DNA from: Rhytidiadelphus loreus
Lineage: Eukaryota > Streptophyta > Bryopsida > Hypnales > Hylocomiaceae
DNA: 64,000 nucleotides
Assembly (NCBI GenBank): GCA_947034895.1
Contig: OX344765.1
Coordinates: forward strand, 2,361,001 to 2,425,000
Direction: 5' to 3'
Shown one piece after another: positions 10,590-22,085 of the stretch. How positions within the stretch are numbered: the first letter of the stretch is position 1; each line of letters begins with the position of its first letter. The notes below the pieces were generated by a model. The model was not told where the DNA came from, did not search any database, and saw only the letters and a program-made list of their open reading frames with translations. The position numbers and the translations under genes are program-made.

Positions 10590-11383
10590 TTAACCCCTAA
10601 TGGACCATTTGACCCTTCTATGAACAAGTGGGATTTCAGGTAGGTACCTATGGTCTCAATTTTTGTCCTAATTTTCTGAAACTTTTTTTGAAGATAGAAA
10701 AATTGATTAGCTTAATAGGAATGTAATTATTTTTCAATCAGTGCCCAGGAACAAAATTTAGGCCCCCCAAAGCTAAAAACAGGGGAAAAAAGGGAGAAGG
10801 GGCAGCAAAAAAAGTTTAAAGAATTTGAATTTGAATTTATTTATTTTTCTCATAGATTATATTTTTGTCTACATGAAAAGCTTTGATTCAGTCCATTTGG
10901 ATTTGTTATGAGAAAGTTATGGACAATCTTGTTTTGGGGGCAATTAGAGCATCTTTTTGAAAAAATAACTTGTTAGATTCATTTCTGAAGCTTTGATTCA
11001 TTTACATTTTTACAATTTTTCAAAAAAAAAATTCCACATGTTTAGTTTTCTTTCTAGAATAATCTCACCATTGGGATTACTGCATTTTAATTCCATCTTA
11101 GAGATATTAATAATTTAAATCTCATACCTATTTCTATTTAGTAATTTTTTAAAGAATAAATTTCTTTTTAAAATTTAAAATTTTTTCACATTAAATGCAA
11201 ATATCTTGCAATCTATGCGGTCAAAAATTCTGAAAATTTTTCCACACATTCTCATACTAGTTAGGTGTAAAATCCTACAATTATATGTGGAAAAAAAAAT
11301 TCGATTTTTTTTACTTTTGCTATAGAAATGACAATTTTGAGTGTTTTTTGGCAAAAAAAAGGCCTTGATCTTTTAGGGATTAG
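10590..11383. mobile_element. TTAA-type dispersed repeat
   Basis: The left end is TTAA-CCCCTAATGGACC. The right end is GGCCTTGATCTTTTAGGGA-TTAG, with one base changed from TTAA. The interior word AATCTCACCATTGGGATTA and the following TTCCATCTTAGAG recur at about 25070 and 36060, so the family has at least three members in the window. Confidence 0.5.
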
Positions 11384-11752
11384 TGGACATTTTGTGGATG
11401 GATATTCAGTTGGCCCAAATATATGTTTGTTGGCTTGACCTATGTATTGTCATTATCGGAACTTTTGTAATTGGATAATTTGTGAGCCTTAAATGGTAGA
11501 TGGTAGATTGGTGTAGAATTTTTTTGACAAGTGGTAATGAATTTTTTTTTTTTTTTTGTCCATTTATTAATCGATGGAAAATAGTAAGTTCGGTCCATGT
11601 TTTCTTTTTTAGAAAGGGGACATAATTAGGCGCACCTCCCTTATCCAATTTTTTTTTATCACTTACACCACCCACTCACCCACTAAGTTAATGAAAGGAT
11701 GATTCGATTGATTACAAATCGAATCCACAGACGGCGGAGATCTGACAAGGAC

Positions 11753-11758
11753 ACGTCA
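11753..11758 (+). promoter_or_regulatory. Histone hexamer motif upstream of H2A gene 1
   Basis: ACGTCA, the plant histone-promoter hexamer, lies about 310 bp upstream of the H2A start. A CCAAT (11885) and a TATAAT-like word (about 11938) lie between it and the ATG. A single hexamer can occur by chance; its position makes it plausible. Confidence 0.4.
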
Positions 11759-12066
11759 TTCACGGAGAGTCCCGATCAGTATTTGGTGGGGAGAGTTGTA
11801 GGGCGGGAAACCCACCTTTCCCACGAGATTTGAAATTCGGCGGGGAGGTCTGAGGTGGCCTCGCTCATTTGAATTTGGCGTTCCCAATGGTTCCCAAAGC
11901 GCTTCCCCCCTGCCTCCACAGAAGCTCCCGTCGCTTCATATAATACTTGCGAGTGCCCTTTCTAATGTAGTCTTCCCACTCTGTCTCTTTGCACTTCGTA
12001 CCCCGATTCGCGTTCTCTTGTTTCCTTGTTTGTATTTGGTTTCTAGCTTGAGGATATTGGATCGTC

Positions 12067-12603
12067 ATGTCTGGGAGAGGGAAGTCTAACGCTGCTCGGA
12101 AAAAGTCCGTAACGAAGTCCGCCAAGGCGGGGCTTCAGTTTCCAGTTGGGAGACTCGGTCGTTACTTGAAGAAGGGCCGGTATGCGCAACGTTTGGGATC
12201 CGGAGCTCCCGTTTATCTGGCTGCCGTTCTGGAGTATCTTGCTGCTGAGGTGAGTTTGTGTGAGTTTTGTATATGCGTATCGTGCTATGATTTCTAATTG
12301 GATGGAGATTTAATTGCAGAGCAAGATGTAATTAGAGATGTTCTGTGTCCGCAGGTTTTGGAGTTGGCTGGAAATGCAAGCAGAGACAACAAGAAGAGCA
12401 GGATCATCCCCCGTCATATTCAGCTTGCTATCAGGAACGACGAGGAGCTGGGAAAGCTGCTGTCTGGCGTGACGATCGCGTACGGAGGGGTATTGCCTAA
12501 CATCCATAGTGTATTGCTGCCGAAGAAATCCGCTGCTGGAACTGCAGATAAGCCCGAGAAGCCTGAGAAGAAGGCTAAGGCCGAGAAGGCAGCTAAAGAG
12601 TGA
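12067..12603 (+). CDS. Histone H2A (gene 1)
   Basis: Core nucleosome histone. Coding exons are 12067-12249 and 12355-12603, joined in phase 0 by a 105-nt GT-AG intron, giving 143 residues. Visible features are the [13 protein letters not shown]-tail, [17 protein letters not shown] (alpha-1/L1), [20 protein letters not shown] (alpha-2), [17 protein letters not shown] with the acidic-patch residues, and the docking segment [16 protein letters not shown]. The C-tail is Lys/Pro/Glu-rich and lacks both the SQ(E/D) motif of H2A.X and SPKK repeats of H2A.W, so it is canonical H2A. The start is the only family-consistent ATG. The intron falls directly after AAEV's Glu codon, exactly as in gene 2. An animal/algal-type stem-loop begins 38 nt after the stop. 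Confidence 0.95.
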
Positions 12604-12640
12604 ACTGGCTGGTTCACCTTGAGCGAGAAAACTCACAAAT

Positions 12641-12656
12641 GGTGTTTAACAACACC
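12641..12656 (+). promoter_or_regulatory. Histone-type 3' stem-loop, H2A gene 1
   Basis: GGTGTT-TAAC-AACACC: a 6-bp perfect stem with a four-base loop. It is preceded by CACAAAT, followed by ACCT, and begins 38 nt after the stop codon. Size, the G-G/C-C base and U-A top pairs, a loop starting with U, and the flanking A-rich and ACC sequences all fit the histone mRNA 3' stem-loop bound by SLBP. Flowering-plant histone mRNAs are polyadenylated and lack it. Confidence 0.65.
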
Positions 12657-13012
12657 ACCTTTGCAAGGATATTCTCGCTCCGTCATTTATTTTCTCGTCT
12701 CTGATTTATCGTTTGGATTCGTCTAATACTAGGTAGACTTCTTGCACCCGCAGAGCAGTTCAGTGTTAACTGCGTTCTCCGTAGAGGGACGTAGGATTAT
12801 ACAGCCTTGTGGTAATTTTGCATAACTGAATAGTTCGAGAGAGAACTCTTCAGGCCGTTGGAAGTGCCCTAAAATCAAATTCCTGCATTTACTTTGGGAA
12901 ATTGACTGTTACTAGGTGAGACTATCACAGATGATAGTCACTGAACAACATGCGCACTCCAGAGCCGGTCATACTTTCTTCAGCCAGCAGCTGTTCGTCA
13001 AATTGCAAACTA

Positions 13013-13323
13013 AGGTAGTATGCTCTAAAAGCGACCATTTAAGAGCTGGTCCGCCTTTTTCATAGGCTGAAGTGGACAATTATTTTTAGATCACTTTTCA
13101 GAGAAATGGATGTGGAAATGAACACAAGTGGTTTTGTATTTTTCCAAGTATTTTTGAATTACTTATAAGTTTTCAAAGATTCGGGACATGGGCACCTATT
13201 TGTGACCATAGGTCTCCCAAAATCTGTTCAGATACAGTTTGTAAACAGATGTCTGGCTCTTGATGCATTCAATTGTTACAGGTTCCCATTTTCCACCCCA
13301 AAATAGGAGCGATCATAATACCT
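13013..13323. mobile_element. TA-flanked Stowaway/mariner-type MITE
   Basis: The ends AGGTAGTATGCTC and GATCATAATACCT are near-inverse. TA dinucleotides flank both sides (13011-13012, 13324-13325). The interior is homologous to elements at 29153-29918 and 63372-63782 (AGCG-CC-TTTAAG-GCTGGT, then GTTTTGTATTTTT). It lies in the 1.2-kb spacer between the two H2A genes. Confidence 0.65.
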
Positions 13324-13811
13324 TACAGACAACAGGGAATCTGAGGACAATTTCGAAGTGTTTACAAATTGCATTTTCTTCTTTTGTCAAATTGGAAATG
13401 GGATGGATCTTAATTGGTGAACATTACGTAATTCTTAAGGAGAAACTATGAAGCGGTTTTTACACTGTTGGCACACACTTTGCACTTGCACTCGATATAA
13501 ACAATGCTTTCAATTTTGAAGTCAATGATGGAAGTTTTCAATTTATTCAAAGACGGTGGTCTATATTCCCCGAACGCCTCACGGGTGCTGTCCAGGTAAA
13601 ACAACATGCACTTCAGTCTCAAAAAGCGAAGTCACTGAAGATATAATTGTATTATATAGCAAGGTTCAGAGCGAACCATAAAAATTATCCACTTCGACAG
13701 CTGAAAACATAACAGTGGCTACCCATCTACTTCCATAGACACATTCTGTACAATGCAGTACACCCAAAAGCAAAAACAGATGGGCAGAATGACAGCATCT
13801 TCATAGTAGGT
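13324..13811. other. Spacer between the convergent H2A genes
   Basis: Nothing beyond 3' flanking sequence of the two genes is recognised. Confidence 0.5.
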
Positions 13812-13827
13812 GGTGTTATAAAACACC
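13812..13827 (-). promoter_or_regulatory. Histone-type 3' stem-loop, H2A gene 2
   Basis: On the minus strand: GGTGTT-TTAT-AACACC, preceded by CGAAAT and followed by ACCTAC, beginning 46 nt after the stop codon. Stem bases and the flanking AAAT/ACCT are identical to those of gene 1, while the loop and the surrounding spacer differ. This is what selection on a structure would leave. Confidence 0.65.
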
Positions 13828-13873
13828 ATTTCGATTTGACCACGCCTGCTTAATTCAAACCCACGTGAAGCTG

Positions 13874-14478
13874 TCACTCCTTTGCATCCTTCTCGCCCTT
13901 AGCCTTCTTCTCCTTCTTCTCAGCTTTGCCCGGCTTCTCCCCGCCAGTCCCCGCTGCCGACTTCGTCGGCAGCAACACGCTGTGGATATTCGGCAACACG
14001 CCCCCGTACGCGATCGTCACTCCCGAAAGCAGCCTTCCTAACTCCTCGTCATTACGGATCGCCAGCTGGATGTGACGCGGAATGATCCTGCTCTTCTTAT
14101 TGTCCCTGCTCGCGTTTCCGGCCAACTCCAGAACCTGCTTAAACAATACCATCCAATCACTTACCACCATGCAATTCAAAAACAACACCCTAACCCTACA
14201 CAAAACCAGAGCCAACCCATACCCACCAGCATACTTAACCACAACACTTCAGCCCTTATATATACTAAACCCACACAGAATAACGAAATTCTGACCTCCG
14301 CAGCGAGATACTCCAACACGGCAGCCAGGTACACGGGAGCTCCGGACCCTAATCTCTGTGCATAGCGACCCTTCTTCAGGTAGCGACCCAGCCTGCTCAC
14401 GGGGAACTGAAGCCCAGCCCTAGACGACTTCGACACGGATTTCTTCCGTGCAGCGTTGGCCTTTCCTCTTCCAGACAT
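13874..14478 (-). CDS. Histone H2A (gene 2)
   Basis: Coding exons on the minus strand are 14478-14296 and 14134-13874, with a 161-nt intron at the same codon and phase as in gene 1. The product has 147 residues: [22 protein letters not shown]-tail, full histone fold, [12 protein letters not shown] acidic patch and a Lys-rich tail ([18 protein letters not shown]...) without an SQ or SPKK motif. It is canonical H2A, diverged from gene 1 mainly in the tails. The 5' flank is GC-rich (CCCGCCCCGCCG at about 14693). A TTAA-type element begins 270 bp upstream of the ATG, so the promoter is short or includes transposon sequence. Confidence 0.95.
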
Positions 14479-14749
14479 GACGAACAGATTTCTGAAACAC
14501 GACGCAGCAGCAGATGGAAAGCGAGTAGCACGAAGCGCAATAGAATAGCAGAGATGCACAATTGATAGACAAAGTGGCCAGGAGGTGAACTTCAAGGCAA
14601 AATCCTTGAGCTGAGTTTCGTTCCCGGCGCCAGGCACATCTAGTTCTCAGTTCCCGGGAATTCGAATCTCCCACCAATTCGCAAGTACGCTCCCGCCCCG
14701 CCGTCTTCGCCTTCATACTCCGCCGTGACCTATTTAATGAACTGTTAGA

Positions 14750-15343
14750 TTAACCCTTCACGGACCAAGGGGTGACCTTGGAAATCATCCCTTTATGGTA
14801 GCCGACCCATACATGATCACCCTCCTATTCGTGGCCAATAGACTGTTGTAATTTCAACCATAGGCTGTTGTAGTTCGCAGAGTTCAAGGAGCAATTTTGG
14901 CACATTATGATTGGTTGCAACACTGTGAATATTGCAACCGGCCCTTGGTCGACTTTGCAATAGCCTACATCGCCATTGTAGGTTGAAGAGAATCTTTCAC
15001 TAAAAAATTCATAACAATTACATTTTCTGTAATAAAATTCTGGAAAAATATGCAATCCTTCCTAATTCTATTTATGTACATGAGGAAAATTTAGTACTTA
15101 GAAAACCTGTGCTCCAAATATGCGTAATTGCTTAAGTGATCAGGTATGGGTCGACTCCTATACATTACCATGTGAATCATGGGCTTTAGAAATAGCAAAA
15201 GCACTTGTTGGAAGTCGTAGAAGACCTCCCCTTTTCACAACAAAATTCAGAGGATGAAGAGTTTTACTTCTGTCCTACTACAAGGATTCCTTGTCATTCA
15301 TCACATGTCAAATTAAATAACCTCTTTGATGTTTAAGGGTTAA
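14750..15343. mobile_element. TTAA-flanked element with an inner insertion, upstream of H2A gene 2
   Basis: The left end is TTAA-CCCTTCACGGACCAAGG and the right end is CTTTGATGTTTAAGGG-TTAA. The outer parts align with the 231-bp element at 50253-50483 (GTGAATCAT, GGAAGTC, CTTCTGTCCTA, GATTCCTTGTCATC). Relative to that copy, an extra segment is bounded by inverse 18-mers at 14803-14820 and 15136-15153 (CGACCCATACATGATCAC, one mismatch), indicating a second transposon inside the first. Frames inside are not genes. Confidence 0.65.
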
Positions 15344-17439
15344 GGTTCTTTTGTTTTGTGTGTACAAAAGAAAATTTCACTTTAAATGCTTATTTTTAGG
15401 GATTTCAAGAAATTTCAGGATTACTTCATTAAACGTTATAGAGCAATTTATATCATCGGTGTTTGAAGTCGTTTCTACCTAATTGTATGCAATTTAGAAC
15501 AAGAAGAAAATGTTCAAATTTCCACTTAAGTTCCTAAAAATTGATGAATTTGTGAAAACTAATGAGGTATTTTGGAAACAATGTTTTCTACAATTACCAT
15601 TAATAGTACATTGAGAATTTTCTTCTTTTAGTTAGGGAACACACCACTTTCATATATAACTTCTATACATTGAGAAGATGCTAAGTGAGTAAAGTTTTTC
15701 ATAATTGCAAATTCCTTACTCCATTAACCCGTAAGTACTCAGGCAACCATTTTCGGAATGTTGTCCAACTTCAAGCAGCATTTTAGAGCAATAAAAAATT
15801 TATTTTCATTTTCTTTTCTTTTTAAAGATTGGATTGTCTTTCAATATTTATATTCAAAATTGAGATTGCTATGATTAAATAAAAAATATAATAGAAATAA
15901 CACAAATTGTTTAGAATTGGTCCAATGTTGCTATTTGGGAAAGTGTTGGTAATTCTCATTAAGAATAAAATTTTCACAAATAAATAGAAACCACAACATT
16001 AAAGCCATTGGCATTGAAAATTTTTAATTCTATAACTATGGTAAATATTGAACAATCTAGTAATCTAAATCATTCTCTACTTCTTTCTATTCACTATTTG
16101 TTTTCAAGCATGAATATGAAAAAGTTGTTGAAATTTTTTATATGTCTTCCCAACTTATTTCTTTAACATATTATGAAGGGTGACAAGTTGTAGGATTTAC
16201 ACATTTTTGTGTAAAAAATTTGAAAGATGAAACCTAAACATTTGGGAAGAATTGAAAATACTTGTTTTTGAAATTCAAGAATCATGATCTTGCAATTGGT
16301 AAGTGGGGGTCTTATCCCGAAATTTTAGGAGGATATATTCTAACAATTTAACTAAAGGATCCTATAGGTGGATTTGATAATGAATAAATATAGGTGAAGA
16401 TTTTAGCCTAGCTTTGAATTTGAGGACTTTGAAGCAGTTTTGTGACTAAAAACATCAAATTCTTGGGGGGTAATTTTTTCATAGGATCAAAGAAAATGTT
16501 TTAACTTCTGTAATTTTCTACTAAAATTATGAAGATATTATAAGATCTTTAATATATAAGTATGATTGTCCAAAGTTAGTTTAGATAGTTGTTTTGTATA
16601 CGAGTGTGTATAGGCTATATGATCGTTGCTTTAAATATAGAAAGTTTTAAAAGAAATTATAACACATGCTCATGATATTCAAAAATTAAAATGTAGACTA
16701 TTTAATGCATTGGAAAATCTTTAAAAAAAAATGTATGCAATATCTAGATGTATTGTAGTTTCCTAGCTAGTTGGTCAGAAAATAAATAATTAAAGGAGTG
16801 TTTAAATTTTTAGGAAATTACTGATCTAGTTTGCCCCAAAAATTATTTTTAATAAAAGTTTACCTAATTTATAGAAATTCAACTTACTCCATATAATTTT
16901 GCATCTCTTCTTTGTCAATAATTGTAAGCATACATTGTAAAGTTTTTTGCCTTTTTGTTTTGACCATTCTAAAACACAATCCCTCATAAGTAAAGCAAAT
17001 TTCTCACACACAACAAACCTTGACACACAAGGTAGAGAGTGTAGGGTTTGGAGGTCAAGAAAAAGGTTTAGATAAATGTGACCACCTTAAATGAAAGTAG
17101 CAACAACCATCCAAAAATTGTAAGAACATTTTGGATGAATGCTTCATTTATTTCAATTATATTTTAAATTTTCTAATTTTAATATATTATTTTTTGGACT
17201 ACCTAATTGTGTTTTTCACTTTAATAAATTATTAGGTAGAAAACTACCCAATCTACTAGGAAGTTACAATATTTAAAAAAATTAATGAGTTCATTCACTA
17301 ATTTATCTTAATAAGAACAAATGACAAAAAGGCTAAGCTAATTTTAATGATTGTCGATCACCATTTAAGCTTTGGCATCATCACAATATAATGACGAAGG
17401 TTATTGCACACTTTGTAATGTCCTTTTATAAATTAAATA
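15344..17439. other. Gene-free AT-rich stretch
   Basis: No coding region is supportable. A TTAA-CCCGTAAGTACTCAGGC word at about 15724 resembles a left end of the TTAA family without a partner. Confidence 0.5.
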
Positions 17440-17989
17440 TTCCTTCTATTCCCAAATGATGTTTTGGTTCCCCTATATCAATTTTGTTCTAAAATGATTT
17501 TCTAGTTGCATGTTGTGATTTTGTGAATTGGTTAGATTTGGCTTTTAACTATTATCAAGGATCAACAAAGCAACTATAGATGGTAGTTTCCTTCCATCTA
17601 TGTAATCATCTACGACAAATGAAATGATTTAAAGGATCAACATTATTCATTTTTTATTTTTGTATCTTATTAAGTGTTGCCTGATTGAAAGAGACGAAGT
17701 TTGGGCCTTTTGAAGAAGCAAAATAGAGGTCCATAATAATTACCCACAAAATGATGACCTCATACTCAACAACTAAGTGCCCATTGGTGTTCCTTTAAAA
17801 TGCCTAGAAAATTTCACATTTCAATACTCAAAAACTACACTTTGATAAGGGCTCTAAAACTCAAAGTTTTAGGACAATTGGAGTGTATTGTGTTCTACTT
17901 ACAACTTGAAACTGGTGGAAATAATGTTATTTTTAGCCTTAATCTTAAACATTTTGTCCAACCAAAATATCATTTTGGAATGGAGGGAG
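17440..17989. mobile_element. Stowaway-like element with CTCCCTCC-type termini
   Basis: The right end inverted reads CTCCCTCCATTCCAAAAT; the left end is TTCCTTCTATTCCCAAAT. TA flanks lie at 17438-17439 and 17990-17991. The terminal consensus matches that of plant Stowaway (Tc1/mariner) MITEs. It is 550 bp long and the interior matches 9499-10015. The open frame at 17800-18033 lies across the right end and is not a gene. Confidence 0.7.
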
Positions 17990-18525
17990 TAATAAATATA
18001 CTATTGAGAAGAGACACTATAGCTTTGGCTTGAGGTGATCATGAGTTGAAACTTCAGAGTTGGTGTAGTACTTTCCACCATAGTCCATCCAACTATAGTG
18101 GGGCCTAAGGCTTTTTTTTTCATTTTCTAAGAAGTGCCAAATGTTGTAGTGGTGCTCCAAATTTCAACACTTAGCCACATATTGGATAGAAAATATCATA
18201 TTAGCACATATCACATGTCTATAATTTGGTTTTCATTCACAATCTAGCGATTTCTTCCAAGATTTTTTTTTTATTTGAAATTTTTTGGTGATTTCATCCA
18301 TTTTTGGGGGGCTTTTTTTTGCCATTTTTTAGCCAGATTATTTTTTCTAGTGCAATTTGGCACCAAAAAGCCAAAAAAAACAAAAAAAAATGGTGGGGCT
18401 AGCTTCAAATAACTTGCGGTCATATGGGGTTATGATAATTTCTCAGGAGAAGGAGCTTGTTAGTTCTTTGGAGGGTCTACCTTCCAATGGAGGCATCACG
18501 GATGGGATTCACCAACTAGATCCAC

Positions 18526-18693
18526 GAGGCTTAGATGGTTGATTCATTCCACAAACACTTCATTCATGCCAATTATTTAGACTAGAATTAACCTTCCTCT
18601 TTTATCCATGAGGCTTAGATGGTTGATCCATTCTACAAACACTTCATTCATGCCAATCATTCAGCCTAGAATTAACCTTTCTCTTTTATCCTT
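18526..18693. repeat. Tandem duplication, two units of 84 bp
   Basis: GAGGCTTAGATGGTTGAT followed by CATTC-ACAAACACTTCATTC and CTAGAATTAACC occurs at 18526 and again at 18610 with a few substitutions. Confidence 0.8.
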
Positions 18694-19139
18694 GAGAAGT
18701 AAACCTAATTTACTTTGGATCTAGAGAGTTCTTATAACATTGCATAACCAAGCAGTGGTCCTCCCCATGCTTGGAAGATATTGCACCTCCTTAAATGCCT
18801 GAGAGCGATTTATCAATTATGCAAGGATTAGGGTTGGCTGAAGAGCCAAGACAATTTTGAGACAATTTTGTTCACACTGGGGGTCACCTTTCCAAGAAAG
18901 CCTACTGTGCTGTTTTACGAACTCTTTGTAATTTTTTTGGAAATTCCAGTCTTCATCAGAAATAACTGAAGATGCAGGTATGAAGAAATCTGCAATTGTA
19001 GAACTGGAGTGAATGTCAGTGTAGTCGAGTCCTTTTGGTATGCAATTTTTCTCTCTGTTCAGCCAACTTGAAGAATGAATTAAGGTTTGCAGAGGAAAAG
19101 TTTACTTGATCTGCCTACAACAGCTCCACCCTTTGATCT

Positions 19140-22085
19140 GCGGACACAGAGTTACTACTTTTGGCAGATGATTCGCCAGGAAAAAATCCGATTCCCATAC
19201 TCAAGCTCATTTTCAATGTTGGTTGCAACGCCGAGCCTGATGCTGATGATTCTCACCGCGCTTCAGGTAAATTTCACACCAACATTCAAGTCAATGCAGA
19301 ATTTGAATCAGAGGATGGTGCTGCAACCAGCACTTTACATCTTCTTGGAAACGTTCGTAGTCAGCCTTCCCTGCAATCTGAGGACTTGAGAACTAATGGA
19401 CAGGAGCCTGCTGCTGCATTGACGGACACGAATCCGGTAATGAGTCCATGCGCTCCACTGCAACCCATTGCTTTAGGGGATGCAATCACAGTTGCGGTGG
19501 CATTGGGAGGAAATCGAACCATGTGGTACAACAGCTCCGATCCCAAGCTCAACGTGCTTTCACCCTGCAGTCCTAACACTGCGTCTGTGAGTCATATAAT
19601 CCTAACCCTAATTCAAAGTTCATGTGAAGCTGACAAATGTGCATTCTCAAGGAGTTGGATCAAATTATGGTATTAAACCGGGATGAGTGGTCATTGTGTG
19701 CAGAACATTCTTGCTGGTTCCCAGGTGACGGTGTTCCGGCCGATGGTTGATCAGCTTAGTCTCTTCCAAATCTACAACCAAACCCTAACGAATGTCGCAA
19801 CTACAGTGCGCTCCTCACATGTGCCATCCATGAATTTTCAATTCAATGCCACAGTAGATGTACCGACCATGCCTAGAGGACATCTTAATTAAGATAGGGA
19901 CAACCGAATCGCCACTATTGCATTGAGCATATTATCGACTGACCTGTATTTTTTAGTTTCTCATAGCAAATGAATTGGGTTCTTAAGCAACAAAGAGAAT
20001 AGAAGTTGTTGTTGGGTGACCTAAATGAACAGATACTTTGGTGGTGTACATCCTCGTAAGCAATAATTACCATTGTCTAAGATTTTAGGGTGGCAATTTT
20101 GGGTCAGTGGCAATTACGCGTGTCCCTACCTAATACGTTTTCATTTGTTGAAAGACAGGGCTTCGTTGTAGCGCTTGTGACTGAGGATTTGGATGCATGT
20201 GCAGTTTCCGGCTGCTGCAAGTTTGTTGGTTTACACTGGCTACAATTCGGCAACAGATAATGAAACCATCGTTTCAGCGCCGAGAACTTTCTCAACCCCC
20301 GCTGTTAGTAAATCTCCACCAATCCTATTTTCTGCAATTTGCTCATCCAAATTCGATTGTCTACCTACCTCCCAAAGAAAACCCTAAAGCCAATGACTAC
20401 CTTGGGTATGTAGGGGAAAGTTGGAGGTTTGCTATTGGTGATGGAATTTGAGCAGGGGGTGCTGCAAAATCTCACGTGGTATGTTTCTGCCTTCCTGAAT
20501 TTGATGAAAATGATCACGGATCAGCTCTTTTAATGTTGCAAGCCGGGATCGATATCAATCAGCTCCTTGGCACTGAATGGGACCCAGAAGCACAACTTCT
20601 GTTCTATTTATGGTAGTTAATTTAGGTAGATGACCATTTGCGTCACTGCAAGCATGTTTACATATGTGTCAATGTGATTTTTTGGGGTTCGCTATAGAGG
20701 TGTGGAGAGATCTTTGGGTAGAGGAGCCTTTTGACATCAAATTCTCATCACCTGCGTATGATTTTCTTATGCAATCATTCGAAGTGAGAAGTTGTAGACC
20801 ACCTTTGAAGGGACCGTGGACAACCTCATTTCGATTCAACGATGAGTGGTCGTAGACATTTAGCGAAGTCATGCTTTCACACTTGCTAATTAGTCCAACT
20901 CGTGCTACCCGTAGATTAGTTGTTGGTAAAAAGTGGTCAGTATAGGAGAAGAGGGGATCAGGTCCGTATCGATTTTAGTATCCTTAGTGCTTGCAAAACT
21001 GAAGCATGACGTGGCATGTGAATGTATTTGTGCACATCGTTACAACTTTTTTTCAGTTTGTGTGCTTGTTGATGAGTAAGCAGGAAAGATGACGATTGTG
21101 CCGATTGCGGAAACAGCACTTCGCTGTGTCTTGATTATAATTGTGCGACTTCTGTTGCTGATTGCGCTTCACTCAACTCAAGCAACCCTGACGCTTGTTT
21201 CACTCGGGTGAGTTGTAAAGAAAATTAAACATTTTCATGTCAGTTCTGGAGCCATTACCAATTGCGTCTATAGTCTAGCACCTACTTTTTTACTGACAAG
21301 CCATTTGGTCACTCCGGTTTGGCTGATTTCATGTTAGTGAGGGGATCACTGCAGACTTTATTACATATACTGGTGCAGTGTGCGCATTGATACTAATTGG
21401 TAAATGGAACAAATATAAGAAGGTTATTGACAATTCTATAGATGTTTGTTACGTTGGTCAAGTGTCGCCCTCTATTACAGCAACATTCCAACATGAAACT
21501 GAAACTGAGCTGGGCCGATTCAATTATTAAGCTCACTGATGAATGTGAGTCGAGGCTGTGCCTCCTCAATGAATTCAGCAATGTGAGTATCAACAAATGA
21601 ATTCTAAAAAAAGTAGTTCAATCGATCAAATAACGTTGCAGCTGAAGCAAGAGATTAGAAAAGTCCAGTTTTTCGGTGATTCTGATGCATGTAAAGAGTT
21701 TGTTTGGGTTCAACCCATCAGAAACTTCTTGACTATCAACAAAGTCCAACGAAAACTTTTACAATTCAATATTATTCAATATTATTGCATGCTCAAACCC
21801 TGATTCAAACAATTTTAGGTGTTGTTACCTTAGGCAATTGAAGCACCAATGAACTAATATAATGAGTTTTGGTATTTTTAATGTGTTGATGCTTGATTGC
21901 AGATTAATGTAGCATATTCTGGTACAGATAAGAACAGCTTGAGTTTCAAATCATGGATGAATGTACAAAGTGTGACAAAGTACTCGCTCTCAGCACTCTA
22001 TTTCAAAGCAGATGCACTCCTCCAAAAAGGCATTCAAAGTATCATTGACGAGAACAATCAAGTTGGAACCGGGGGACAAGTCTGA
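19140..22085 (+). CDS. EXPP1-like secreted plant protein (incomplete gene model)
   Basis: Exons that fit the conserved plant family annotated as EXPP1-like are as follows. About 19140-19586 contains VAVALGGNRTMWYNSSDPKL and ends in a GTGAGT donor. 19704 to about 19800 contains SQVTVFRPMVDQLSLFQI and joins in phase 0. 21084-21207 contains DDDCADCGNSTSLCLDYNC and ends at a GTGAGT donor. 21903-22085 is the last exon, with AYSGTDKNSLSFKSWMNV and YSLSALYFKADAL, ending at TGA. A middle exon near 20193-20310 (LVYTGYNSAT) is possible but weak. The first exon, start codon and signal peptide were not found, so the gene may be complete with unseen small exons or partly decayed. The Cys-rich segment and N-glycosylation sequons suggest secretion. 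Family membership rests on remembered motif order; function is unknown. Confidence 0.55.

Noticed and set aside
12298..12636. Frame beginning within the H2A intron, and antisense frames across the H2A genes
   Set aside because: Extension of exon 2 into the intron and shadows of the real coding strand.
14072..14365. Plus-strand frames over the intron of H2A gene 2
   Set aside because: They span intron and exon of the opposite strand; composition follows the H2A gene.
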